Shown piece after piece: positions 10,302-20,700 of a stretch of 64,000 nt of DNA; the first letter of the stretch is position 1; each line of letters begins with the position of its first letter. The notes below the pieces were generated by a model that worked only from the letters and a program-made list of their open reading frames with translations, was not told where the DNA came from and did not search any database. A program made the translations under genes and the position numbers. This stretch comes from Strix aluco (lineage: Eukaryota; Chordata; Aves; Strigiformes; Strigidae), in the NCBI RefSeq assembly GCF_031877795.1, contig NW_027436632.1, positions 186,001 through 250,000 of the forward strand, given 5' to 3'.

Positions 10302-11160
10302 CCAGATCTTTTGGTGCGAAACCCCAGATAGGGGAGGCGCCCTATCTTCGGATAGCCCCAGTCTGAGGATCTCGTGGCCAAAACGCTGGATATCCGAACC
10401 CCTTTTAATTCGGACTCGGGAGTGAGCAAAAGAATCTGCAGAACCCCTTAAATTTTGTGCACGAAGACCGATCAAAGACTCCGGGGAGGAGTAAGTATTT
10501 GCATTTGTGCAGTTATCCGTTCGGTTGGGGTTGGTAATCCCAGAGTGTGAATGAGTGAGAGGTCTCGAAGAGATCACCCGAGTGCGGACCCTTTAGTAGT
10601 GCAGTTCTCGTAGCCTGCGAAGGAGCGAGTCACGAATAAGGGGAGCGTGTGTGTGTGTGAAAAAAGGCACTCTGGAAGATGGGACAGAGGGAAAGCAAGC
10701 CCTCTGGATCCATGGGTGGGGGCAAGGAAGAATTGCCGGATATCCCACTAGGAGGTTGATAATCCCAGAGTGCGAGTGAGTGGCACTCTGGAAGATGGGA
10801 CAGAGGGAAAGCAAGCCCTCTGGATCCATGGCAGGGGGCAGCTGAACTCCTCCCGCTGCTGGCTCCAGCTGGGACAGGGCTTGTTCCCGGGGCGCCACCG
10901 TCCGACCCGAGCAGCGTGCCCAAGCCGAGCCCTGGAGCAGTGTTGCGGAGCCTGGCCCAGCGTGGGGGAGGGGGGGGGCAGAGCTGCCCACTCCCCAGCC
11001 GGGAGGGCTTGTCCCGAGCACCTAGCTGCCCCGGGGTGGGGGTTGGGGCTGGAGCAGGGGGCACCGAGCAGCCCCAAATTAGCGTTTAGGCTTCTGCTCA
11101 GAGACAGGCTGCAGTAAACTGTCTCGAGGGGGCTCTGTGCTGAGCACCACACACCCCCCC
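10302..11160 (+). other. ERV-B leader with GC-rich segment
   Basis: Untranslated leader and presumed start of gag. No convincing matrix frame is visible. The part from about 10830 to 11150 is much more GC-rich than the rest of the element and ends in a run of about 16 C (near 11151-11166). It may be acquired or expanded sequence. Confidence 0.5.
10666..10831 (+). repeat. 50 bp direct repeat in the ERV-B leader
   Basis: 10666-10715 and 10782-10831 are identical over 50 bases, offset 116. Related sequence upstream (TAATCCCAGAGTG at about 10537 and 10760) shows that the duplicated block is longer but has diverged. Probably a template-switch duplication in the leader. Confidence 0.8.
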
Positions 11161-11259
11161 CCCCCCTTCTAACCCGCTCATACTCGTAACCAATGATTCT
11201 GACCCTGAATCTCCCGGACCCCCTCAGCGGGTTACCCGAAGCAAAGTTAAGGAAGGGAG

Positions 11260-11914
11260 ATTATACCCCCTTAGAGAAATGCTTGTGCCAGGAGTGGGGG
11301 CACAAGGGGAACCGGGAGCGGGGTATGTCGCTGTTCCCCTCAACACTGGAGATGTGAGAGATTTTTAAAAAAGAAATGGGGAACTTATTAGAGGACCCGC
11401 TTGGCGTAGCCAAACAGGTGGACCAGTTTCTTGGCCCAGATTTATATACCTGGGATAAATTACAATCTATCCTAGGAATTCTATTTACTATGGAGGAACG
11501 AGATATGATCAGGAGGGCAGGTATAAGACTTTGGGACCAGCAACATCAAGTGGGTCCCACAGCAGATCAGAAGTGGCTGTTGGTAAAACCCAACTGGAAT
11601 AATCAAGACCCAGGCCACCAAACCCACATGGCAAATTTAAGAATTATCATAATTCAAGGAATTAGAGAGTCAGTTCCCCAAGGGCAGAATATTAATAACA
11701 GTTGTACTCAGGAATAGATCCTGCCACCCCTGTGGGGCAGGCATTATTAAAGACTCAGTTTGTGGCTAAGTCTTGGGCAAATATTAGGAAGAAGCTAGAA
11801 AAGATAGAAGATTGGCAAGGGAGAGGAATTGCTGAGAGAAGCTCAGGAAGTTTAGGTGGATTCCTACTTGAAGTGGTGGTATTGTTCTCGTTACCAGTTT
11901 GGATACCCAGATAA
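11260..11914 (+). pseudogene. gag: gag capsid fragments of ERV-B
   Basis: Pieces of a gammaretrovirus-like capsid in three frames. One has YPLRE and VPLNTGDVRDF before a T/A-run shift near 11350. A second runs 11376-11717 (VAKQVDQFLGPDLYTWDKLQ, IRRAGIRLWDQQ). A third runs from about 11702 (IDPATPVGQALL, KSWANIRKKLEKIEDWQGRG) and leaves frame again near 11830. No complete Gag can be read. It breaks off where the 11915-12908 segment begins. Confidence 0.75.
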
Positions 11915-12908
11915 TGATCTATTTAAATGTTGTTCCACCTCTTCATAACTCGTTTATTATTCAGTATACCTTTGCCTGCTTGACTTGGTGATCAGAAGGT
12001 GACAGCTTAGAACTTTCTATCCTCTTGGTATTTTAAGGACTGTAGACAAGGATCAAAAGATACTGTGATAGATACAAGCCCTTGGCTAGCTTCAGCAGCT
12101 TTTTTTTTTTTTCTTAACAGTGATGAATCAATTTAAATAAGAAAATCGGAGTAAAACATTATCAGAGTGAAAGCAATAGTCCAAGAGGGAAAAAAGTGAG
12201 CAGATCTGCAGCTTAATCTGGCTGCCTGTTCTTCAAGCAGACAGCTCTCTTACATCATTGGCAGGAGTTGGAAAAAAAAAAAAAAGAGAATCAGGGTTCT
12301 AGCATACAGGCAGGTATATGGGCTGGGGAGCCAAGTTCAAGCTAATTTGCCCCCAGACCACATTCTTTTGGAGCTGCTAATCTGGTTTGTACTTCTTAGC
12401 CAAAAGACAGGGAACTGACATAATTGTAGCACACTGACTAGGCAGCTCATAAATGTTGTGTCTTTTCCAAAGAAGGAGGATGCTGCTGTGCCCTTTGCAG
12501 ACTTTCTCCTCACAGGCCATGGCCTAGAGCTTACCAGTTTTGTAATTTGTGATGTGCTATGTAAACACCGCGCACTGCGTGTGTGGTATAGCTGCCCAGA
12601 TGCTTTATTTGATGGCATCTGGAAGTACATGGGCAACAGTCTCGGTAGATTTAAACTGCCCTTGCTCTAAATGTCTAGACCCAGGAGTAGGAGTTTCAGG
12701 TTGAGAGGAGGCAATGCAGAGTGTGTAACAACTCAAACATGCAGCAAACTGCATTATTTTAGCCTGAAAACTGTTCTGTGCATTCCCCAGTACCTGCATG
12801 TAATAAAGCTGTGCAGAACATGGATGTTTTATGTGATGATTACCTGGAGACTATGGTTTCTTTGGGATCAGAGATTTTCATTCATTGAATGGTTCTGCCT
12901 GCTTTAAT
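11915..12908. other. ~1 kb segment of non-retroviral appearance inside ERV-B gag
   Basis: Lies between capsid remnants and the zinc knuckle. I see no Gag similarity. It has stops in all frames, a long pyrimidine run followed by CTTAACAG near 12100-12120 (splice-acceptor-like), an A-run near 12271 and AATAAA near 12802. It looks like captured genomic or transcript sequence. Short open frames on both strands resemble nothing I know. Confidence 0.5.
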
Positions 12909-13007
12909 ATGAAGGAAGTGGAATGTTTTTATTGCAAAAGGAAGGGGCATGTGAAGAAGGTTTGCTGGAGGAGAATCCAAGATGAGAAAATGTTTTCTGA
13001 AAATTAG
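12909..13007 (+). pseudogene. gag: Nucleocapsid zinc knuckle of ERV-B
   Basis: A short frame with one C-x2-C-x4-H-x4-C knuckle (CFYCKRKGHVKKVC) followed by basic residues and a stop. A single knuckle is usual for gammaretroviruses. It sits directly before protease, as expected at the gag/pol border. Confidence 0.85.
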
Positions 13008-13024
13008 TGGGGTCAGGAACTCTA

Positions 13025-13227
13025 TGTGCTGGGAACCCAAAGAACAAAGAGCCCTTGATAAAACTTAAAGTGGGTCCTCAGCGACAAGAGGTAGAGTTCC
13101 TTGTGGACTCAGGAGCCGAAAGATCTACCATTCAGGCTCTGCCTCCAGGCTGTAAAGTATCATCAAAAAAAAAATCAGTGTAATAGGGGCTAAAGGTGAA
13201 CCGTTTGAGGCCCCGGTTCTTCATGAT
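13025..13227 (+). pseudogene. pro: Protease region of ERV-B
   Basis: Contains the active-site sequence FLVDSGAERST (GAC of the catalytic Asp at 13106). The frame breaks in a run of ten A at 13165-13174 and continues in the RT frame with the flap and C-terminal part (YNLLGRDLI). The catalytic Asp is intact. Confidence 0.8.
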
Positions 13228-14952
13228 GTGATTGTTGAATCAAAATGCAAATATGTGATTGGAACATTTTTATTATTACCAGAAGCAGATTATAATTTAC
13301 TTGGACGGGATCTGATTATAGAATTGGGAATTAATCTGGAAGTAGAAGAAAGAGAATTCAAAGTCAGATTATGCCCCCTCACAGTGGCGGATGAAGAAAA
13401 GATTAACCCAGAAGTATGGTATACCCCAGAGACAGTGGGTAGATTGGATATCACCCCCTTCGAAGTCACCATTAGGAACCCAGAGATCCCGACTAGAATC
13501 AAACAGTATCCCTTACCGCAAGAAGGCAGGAGAGGCTTAAAGCCTGAAATAGAGAGACTCCTTAATCAGGGGCTATTAGAACCTTGTATGTCACCTTTTA
13601 ATACTCCAATATTGCCCGTTAAGAAGGCAGATGGGAGTTATAGATTAGTGCATGACTTAAGAGAAATCAACAAAAGAACTGTAACCAGATTTCCTGTAGT
13701 GGCGAACCCCCATACTTTACTTAGTCAATTGAATCCTGAAAATCAGTGGTATAGCGTAATAGACTTGAAAGATGCTTTTTGGGCATGTCCTCTAAAAGAG
13801 GAGTGTAGAAATTATTTTGCTTTTGAATGGGAAGACCCAGATACCTTTAGGAAACAACAGCTGAGGTGGACAGTTTTGCCTCAGGGTTTTACTGAGTCCC
13901 CTAACCTCTTTGGACAAGCCCTCGAACACATCTTAAAAGATTATAACTTGGGGGAAGGTGTTACTTTAGTACAATATGTAGATGACCTTCTGTTAGCAGG
14001 AGGCAACCCAGAGATGGTACGAAAGGAAAGCATTAAGTTGTTAAATTTCTTAAGCCTCCAAGGATTAAAAGTATCCAAATCTAAATTGCAATTTGTAGAA
14101 GAAGAGGTGAAGTATTTAGGTCACTGGATTAGTAAAGGGAGCAAGAAATTAGACCCAGAGAGGGTAAATGGAATTCTTTCTCTCCAGGCTCCCAAAAACA
14201 AACGACAGGTTAGGCAGCTCCTTGGACTACTGGGGTACTGTAGACAATGGATTGAAAATTATAGTACAAAAGTTAAATTTTTATACCAGAAATTAACAAA
14301 AGACGGGTTGCTTAAATGGATCCCAGACGATGAGGAAAAATTAGAAAAATTAAAAACTGACTTAGTCAACGCTCCAGTATTGAGTTTACCAGATATAAGA
14401 AGGCCCTTTTATTTATTTGCCAATACTGAAGATGGCACGGCATTTGGGGTATTAACCCAAGAATGGGCTGGGAAAAGGAAGCCTGTGGGATACATATCTA
14501 AATTGTTAGACCCCGTAAGTAGGGGATGGCCAACATGCCTCCAGGCGATAGTGGCAGTGGCCTTGTTAGTAGAAGAGGCTAATAAAATTACATTTGGGGG
14601 GAATCTGAAGGTGTTGACTCCTCATAACATTAGGGGAGTGCTTCAACAAAAAGCGGACAAATGGATAACAGACGCCAGGCTCCTCAAATATGAAGGAATA
14701 TTAATACACTCACCAAAGTTAGAGATTGAAGTAACTAGTCTTCAAAACCCAGCACAATTCCTATATGGGGAGCCAAGCGAAAGTTTAAACCATAATTGCC
14801 TCCATACCATTGAAGAACAGGCAAAAATCAGGCCAGACTTAGAAGAAACAGAATTAGAAGAAGGGGAAAAGCTGTTTGTGGATGGATCCTCTAGAGTGGT
14901 AGAAGGAAAAAGAAAATCAGGTTATGCAATTATTAGTGGAACCCCACCCTAG
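13175..14952 (+). pseudogene. pol: Reverse transcriptase and start of RNase H of ERV-B
   Basis: Open frame from the protease C-terminus through RT. Fingers/palm carry LPVKKADGSYRLVHDLREIN, LPQGFTESPNLFGQAL and the catalytic YVDD (tat at 13975). The thumb/connection has LGHWISKGSKKL and LLGLLGYCRQWIE. It then enters RNase H (KLFVDGSS) and stops at 14952 after a one-base shift in a C-rich stretch. The polymerase catalytic residues are preserved. The order and motifs fit gammaretrovirus-like Pol. Confidence 0.9.
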
Positions 14953-15896
14953 AGGTAGTAGAATCAGGACCACTGAGTCCTAGCTGGTCGGCTCAAGCTT
15001 GTGAACTATATGCAGTACTAAGAGTGTTACAGATTTTAAAGGAAAAAGAGGGAACCATTTATACAGACTCTAAGTACGCCTTTGGAGTAATTCACACTTT
15101 TGGAAAAATTTGGGAAGAAAGGGGACTCATTAATTCACAAGGAAAAGGGCTAATACATGAGTCTCTAATTATCCAGACTCTCCAAGCATTAAGAGGTCCT
15201 AAGAAAATAGCAGTAGTGCATATAAGAGGACACCAACAGGGAACCTCACTACAGATCAGGGGAAATATTCTAGCTGATCAAGAGGCAAAACGGGCTGCAC
15301 TACTAGCATTGATGGTAACAGAATCAAACACAAACGAAAGAACAGACCCCACCAAATTAGGATTCACGTTTACTAACCAAGAGAAAGAAAAATTGAAACA
15401 AATGGGAATTAATGAAAAACAAGGGGAATGGGAATTACCTGATGGGAGGAAGGTTCTCCCGAAGGCAATGGCTTGGAGAGTTATGAAGGATTTCCATACT
15501 AAAACTCACTGGGGAGTACAAGCATTGGTAGACCAGTTTGCTATTAAATACATGTGCATAGGAATTTATAATGTTGCTAAGGGAATAATAAAAAGCTGTT
15601 TAACTTGCCAGAAAATTAATAAGTACCAATTAAGAGAAAAGATTCAAGGGGGACGGGATATGGCATACAGACCATTTGGAAGAATTCAAATCGATTTTAC
15701 AGAACTACCAAAAGTAGGACGGTACAAATACCTCCTAGTATTGGTAGATCATCTCACTCATTATGTGGAGGCCTTTCCCACCACTCGAGCTACAACAAAT
15801 ACTGTGGTAAAAAAAAAAATAGTCTTAGAAAACATCATCCCTAGGTATGGAAATATAGAAGTAAGCGATTCGGACAGGGGTCCCCACTTTGTCTAA
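14946..15896 (+). pseudogene. pol: RNase H remainder and integrase N-terminal/core of ERV-B
   Basis: Continues RNase H in another frame: ACELYAVLRVL with the catalytic Glu, then YTDSKYAFGVIH with Asp, then the HIRGHQQG segment and a final acidic residue. Integrase follows, with a zinc domain (H-x3-H in HTKTH and CLTC), then core Asp residues in IDFTELP and SDSDRGPHF. The frame ends at 15894 by another one-base shift just after the second core Asp. Confidence 0.85.
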
Positions 15897-16512
15897 AATA
15901 ATCAGAGAGACATTGACTTCCCTGGGGACCAAGTGGGAATTCCACACTCCCTGGCATCCACAAAGCTCAGGAAAAGTAGAAAGAACGAATGGAGAAATCA
16001 AGAAACAACTTACCAAATTAATGTTAGAAACAAAGATGTCTTGGGTTAAGTGCTTACCCCTAGCACTTCTGAATATCCGGACCCAGCCCCGAACTGATAC
16101 TGGAATATCCCTGTTTGAAATGCTATATGGTATGCCCTATGATACGGAATTTCCCACTGATCACCCAGTATTGGAAAAAGACAATTTGCAACCATACTTA
16201 ATAAACCTCATGAACAGGAGAAAAGAACTACGCAAAAAAGGGATGGTAGTACAGAGACCTCCATTAGAAATTTGTATGCACTCCATAAGACCTGGAGACA
16301 AGGTGTTAATAAAAACTTGGAAAGAATCCTCTGTTACCCCTCGTTGGGAGGGACCGTTTCTTGTTATACTCACAACAGAGACTGCTGTCCAAACTGCTGA
16401 AAAGGGATGGACTCATGCTACCAGAGTGAAAGGACCCTTAACGCCTGATCACTGGGAAGTAGCTGAAACATCAGGAGATCTGAAACTAGTGTTGCGAAGG
16501 AAGAAGGACTAA
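15889..16512 (+). pseudogene. pol: Integrase core end and C-terminal domain of ERV-B
   Basis: Carries the third catalytic residue (Glu in SSGKVERTNGEI), then LLYGMPYDTEFP-like core end and the C-terminal DNA-binding segment PRWEGPFLVILTT typical of gammaretrovirus integrases. Ends RRKKD and TAA at 16510. The domain is complete once in frame; only the junction to the preceding ORF is shifted. Confidence 0.85.
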
Positions 16513-16700
16513 ATGAATTTTGTAAAACCCCTAACTGTGTTTGTTATCCTTTTGTGTGTTTTAAATGCACTACTTGTGAGGAAAGTTGGTGGGCGCACTG
16601 CGTCCACGGCTATTCCCCAAAGGAATACTGTGACCAGTGCTATAAAAGAGAAAGAAAATTAACCAGTCATCAACAGGAAAAATTGTGTGCATACCAATGA
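16467..16700 (+). CDS. Cys/His-rich intergenic reading frame of ERV-B (unrecognised family)
   Basis: A frame open from 16467 to TGA 16698, offset from pol and overlapping its last 15 codons. From residue FC onward: C-x4-C-x-C-x4-C-x2-C-x2-C-x7-C-x9-C-x2-C, with WW, H and HG between, then YKRERKLT. Ten cysteines in about 60 residues suggest one or two zinc-binding modules. No ATG precedes the cysteines, so expression would need splicing, frameshifting, or a start lost in this copy; ERV-A has an ATG at the matching place. The homologous frame of ERV-A shares the Cys, E, W, H, HG, RE and LT positions with no gap. I do not recognise the family. Confidence 0.6.
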   Translation, partial: NIRRSETSVAKEEGLNEFCKTPNCVCYPFVCFKCTTCEESWWAHCVHGYSPKEYCDQCYKRERKLTSHQQEKLCAYQ

Positions 16701-16858
16701 ACCTAAGCCCCATAACGTGAATATAGTACAAACTCTTTGCAAATTCCAAATACTCCAAGTGCCCTGTACGATCCCACAAGTGAAAGCCTGGAACTGGGAG
16801 GCGTTAAGGTGTCGATAACAAGACCCTAACCCCACAGAATACGACTGCTGCCGAGAAG

Positions 16859-16933
16859 ATGGAAAGCCCCGCTGCTCTAAGGAATGAACGGAGTAGGCGG
16901 AGGAGGCAGAGACGTATGGAGAGGGGAAAATAA
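16859..16933 (+). pseudogene. env: Remnant of env leader / Arg-rich frame of ERV-B
   Basis: ATG at 16859 begins MESPAAL, matching the first residues of the ERV-A Env leader. A small insertion relative to ERV-A then moves reading into the frame that encodes an Arg-rich run (RSRRRRQRRMERGK) before TAA. In ERV-A the Arg-rich run is in a different frame from the env start, so this short ORF is a fusion of the two frames. Confidence 0.55.
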
Positions 16934-17075
16934 GAAAGGCCTCGAAGCAACCAGTTCAGGTGATTGTTGTGGCAAGGAGAACTGGAAAGCATGGGGAAGG
17001 AAAAGATCTGAGCATGCAAATCCTGTCGCAAGACAGAAAGGGGACACGTTTGTACAATGAGCTAGTAATTGGAAG

Positions 17076-17231
17076 ATGAACCCACCAACTCTCCTCACTA
17101 TAGTAGTCATTTGGGCTATGGGAGGAATCGCAATTTTGATGTTAAACCTCCATTTTATGAAACCCCTAGTGTTATTATTAATTGGGTTAACTTTCGGACC
17201 ATGTATATTTAACAAGTCTGTGATGTGTTAA
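17076..17231 (+). CDS. env: 51-codon vestigial env: signal-like segment joined to a membrane anchor
   Basis: ATG 17076 to TAA 17229. The N-terminus is a signal-peptide-like hydrophobic segment (LLTIVVIWAMGGIAILML). A second hydrophobic segment with LTFGPCIFNK follows; this resembles the membrane anchor of gammaretroviral transmembrane subunits. All of SU and the TM ectodomain are absent, and the two ends are in frame. It is located where the env 3' end should be, just before the polypurine tract. It could be an expressed micropeptide or simply deletion debris. The anchor type differs from ERV-A Env, implying env exchange in the family. Confidence 0.55.
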   Translation: MNPPTLLTIVVIWAMGGIAILMLNLHFMKPLVLLLIGLTFGPCIFNKSVMC

Positions 17232-17257
17232 GGAGATTTGAAAAACAAAATTAGTTA

Positions 17258-17274
17258 AAAGAAAAGGGGGGAAT
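17258..17274 (+). other. Polypurine tract of ERV-B
   Basis: AAAAGAAAAGGGGGGAAT directly before the 3' LTR. Confidence 0.85.
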
Positions 17275-17778
17275 TGTAATAAAACATATATGGTATTTGT
17301 TATTCAAATCTCAAGGGGAAAAAGAAGTTGTAGTCAGGATGTTGTGGCCGAACAGTTTTGTAATTCTCTTATGTAAATAAGAAATAAGATATATGTATAT
17401 AGTTTCTATTGTTAAAATCAGTTGTTAGAAGGGAGCTAAAATGGCCCCCATCTTCAAGCCACTACAAAAACACTTGTGCTGAGTCATCCCCCCTTCTGTG
17501 ACGGAAACCTGAGACAAGCCCGCCGAAACCTGAGAAAAGCCCGGGAAAACTTGTTTACAACTTTGCAGACCCCTCAGGGTACGCCCATCATGAATATGGA
17601 TGAAGCCTACACTATAAAGGGACTCGGTTCTGCCGGGTCAGGTGTGTCCTGGTAGAGCAGAGACTCCCGGCACACCCAGCGCTGTTTTGCTCACTCGCCG
17701 CTTGCTAATAAATTTATTATTGATCACTAAAAATTGAGAAGTGGTTATTTCCCACTAAATTACTTTTAATCTATAACA
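17275..17778 (+). repeat. 3' LTR of ERV-B (504 bp)
   Basis: Same length as, and by line-by-line comparison identical to, the 5' LTR. Satellite follows directly after the target duplication. Confidence 0.95.
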
Positions 17779-20700
17779 AGCAGCAGGTCAGTTGTGGCCA
17801 TGTCACTATCGGGGGCATGTCACAGTGGGCAGCAGGTCAGTTGTGGCCATGTCACTATGGGGGGCATGTCACAGTGGGCAGCAGGTCAGTTGTGGCCATG
17901 TCACTATGGGGGCCATGTCACTATGGGGGCCATGTCACAGTGGTCAGCGGATCAGTGGTGGCCATGTCACTGTGGGGGCCATGTCACAGTGGGCAGCGTG
18001 TCAGTGGTGGCCATGTCACTGTGAGGTCATGTCAAGGTGGGCAGCAGATCAGTTGTGGCCATGTCACATTGGGCAGCAGGCCACAGGTGGTCATGTCACT
18101 GTGGGGCTATGTCACATTGGGCAGTGGGTCAGTGGTGGCCATGTCACGGTGGGGCCATGTCACAGTGGGCAGCACGTCAGTGGTGGGCATGTCACTGTGG
18201 GGGCCATGTCACAGTGGGCAGCAGATCAGTGGTGGCCATGTCACTTTGCGGCCATGTCACAGTGAGCAGCAGGTCAGTTGTGGCCATGTCACTATGGGGG
18301 CTATGTCACAGTGGGCAGCAGGTCAGTGGTGGTATGTCACTGTGGGGCCCATTTCACAGTGGGCAGAAGGTCAGTGGTGGCCATGTCACTGTGGGGGCCA
18401 TGTCACATTGGGCAGCAGGTCAGCAGTGGCCACATCACTGTGGGGCCATGTCACAGAGGGCAGCATGTCAGTGGTGATCATGTTACTGTTTGGGACATGT
18501 CACAGTGGGGAGCGGGTCACTGGTGGCCATGTCACTGTGGGTGCTACATCACAGTTGGCAGCGGTTCAGATGTGGCCATGTCACTGTGAGGTCATGTCAC
18601 AGTGGGCAGCAACTCAGTTCTGGCCATGTCCCTATGGGGGCCATGTCACAGTGGGCAGCAGGTCAGTGGTGGTATGTCACTGTGGGGCCCATTTCACAGT
18701 GGGCAGAAGGTCAGTGGGGGCCATGTCACTATGGGGGCTATGTCACATTGGGCAGCAGGTCAGTGGTGGCCATGTCACAGTGGGGGCCATGTCACAGTGG
18801 GGAACGTGGCAGTTGTGGTCATGTCACTGTGAGGTTATGTCACAGTGTGCAGCAGGTCAGTGGTGGCCATGTCACTGTGAGGGCGATGTCACAGTGGGCA
18901 GCAGGTCAGTGGTGGCCATGTCACTGTGGTGGCCAGTCACAGTGGGCAGCAGGTCAGTAGTGATCATGTTACTGTATGGGACATGTCACAGTGGGCAGCG
19001 TGTCAGTTGTGTCCATGTCACTGTGAGGTCATGTCACAGTGTGCAGCAGGTCAGTGGTGGCCATGTCAAGGTGAGCAACAGGCCACAGGTTGCCATGTCA
19101 CTGTGGGGGCTATGTCACAGTGGGCAGCAGGTCAGTTGTGGCCAAGTCTCTATGGGGGCCATGTCACAGTGTGCAGCAGGTCAGTGGTGGCCATGTCACA
19201 GTCAGGTCATGTCACAGTGGGCAGCGGGTCAGTGGTGGCCATGTCACTGTGGGGGGCATGTCACAGTGGGCAGCAGGTCAGTAGTGGCCACGTCACTGTG
19301 GGGCCATGTCACAGTGTGCAGCAGGTCAGTGATGGCCATGTCACAGTGAGCAACAAGCCACTGGTGGCCATGTCACTGTGGGGGCTATGTCACAGTGGGC
19401 AGCAGGTCAGTGGTGGCCATGTCACTGTGGGGGCCATGTCACAGTGGGCAGCGTGTCAGTTGTGGCCATGTCACTGTGAGGTCATTTCACAGTGGGCAGC
19501 AGGACAGTGATGGCCATGTCACAGTGAGCAACAGGCCACTGGTTGCCATGTCACTGTGGGGGCTATGTCGCAGTGGGCAGCAGGCCACTTGTGGCCATGT
19601 CACTATGGGGGCTATGTCACAGTGGGCAGCAGGTCAGTGGTGGCCATGTCACTATGGGGGCCATGTCAGTGTGGGCAGCAGGTCAGTGGTGGCCATGTCA
19701 CTATGGGGGCCATGTCACATTGGGCAACAGGTCAGTGGTTGCCATATCACTGTGGGGGCCATGTCACAGTGGGCAGCAGGTCAGTAGTGATCATGTTACT
19801 GTTTGGGACATGTCACAGTGGGGAGCAGGTCACTGGTGGCCATGTCAGTGTGGGTACACATCACATTGGGCAGCGGTTCAGAGGTGGCCATGTCACTGTG
19901 AGGTCATGTCACAGTGTGCAGCAGGTCAGTGTTTGCCATTTCACTGTGGGGCCATGTCACAGTGGGCAGCGTGTCAGTGGTGGCCATGTCACTGTGGGGC
20001 TATGTCACAGTGTGCAGTGCGTCAGTGGTGGCCATGTCACTGTGGGGGCCATGTCACATTGGGCAGCAGGTCAGTGGTGGCCATGTCACTGTGGGGCCAT
20101 GTCACAGTGGGCAGCAGGTCAGTGTTGGCCACTTCAGTGTGGGGACATGACACAGTGGGCAGCGGGTCAGTGGTGATCATGTTACTGTTTGGGACATGTC
20201 ACAGTGGGCAGAGTGTCAGTGGTGGCCATGTCACTGTAGGTGCTACATCACAGTTGGCAGCGGTTCAGATGTGGCCATGTCACAGTGAGAAACAGGCCAC
20301 TGGTGGCCATGTCACTGTGGGGGCTATGTCACAGTGGGCAGCAGGTCAGTGGTGGCCATGTCTCTATGGGGGCCATGTCACAGTGGGCAGCAGGTCGGTG
20401 GTGTCCATGTCACTATGGGGGCCATGTCACAGTGGGTAGCAGGTCAGTGGTGGCCATGTCACTATGGGGGCCATGTCACAGTGGGTAGCAGGTCAGTGGT
20501 GGCCATGTCACTATGGGGGCTACGTCACAGTGGGTAGCAGGATAGTGGTGGCCATGTCACTATGGGGGCTATGTCACAGTGGGTAGCAGGTCACTGGTGG
20601 CCATGTCACTGTGGGGCCATGTCACAGTGGGAAGCAGGTCAGTGGTGGCCATGTAACTGTGGGGTCCATGTCACAGTGGGCAGCAGGTCAGTGGTGGCCA

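Larger units (their letters stand above)
9776..17778 (+). mobile_element. ERV-B: complete class I (gammaretrovirus-like) provirus inserted in the satellite
   Basis: Two 504 bp LTRs, a tRNA-His-type primer site, gag remnants, a single zinc knuckle, protease, RT, RNase H, integrase, a pol-env block, a vestigial env and a polypurine tract, in retroviral order. A target duplication AGCAG flanks it. The LTRs are identical by eye over all 504 bases, so insertion is very recent. The genes are nevertheless broken by several one-base shifts, and gag contains about 1 kb of unexplained DNA. It must have been copied by proteins supplied by another element, unless some indels are sequencing errors. Confidence 0.95.

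Noticed and set aside
10593..11152. Several 110-145 codon ORFs on both strands in the ERV-B leader
   Set aside because: Caused by GC-rich sequence with few stops; overlapping in several frames and without known motifs.
12337..12670. Two opposite-strand small ORFs in the foreign segment of ERV-B
   Set aside because: No recognisable domain, and they overlap each other on opposite strands. Reported only as part of the segment.
16513..16662. 49-codon hydrophobic ORF directly after the pol stop in ERV-B
   Set aside because: It overlaps the Cys-rich frame, and no matching ORF exists in ERV-A. Probably a shadow of that frame.
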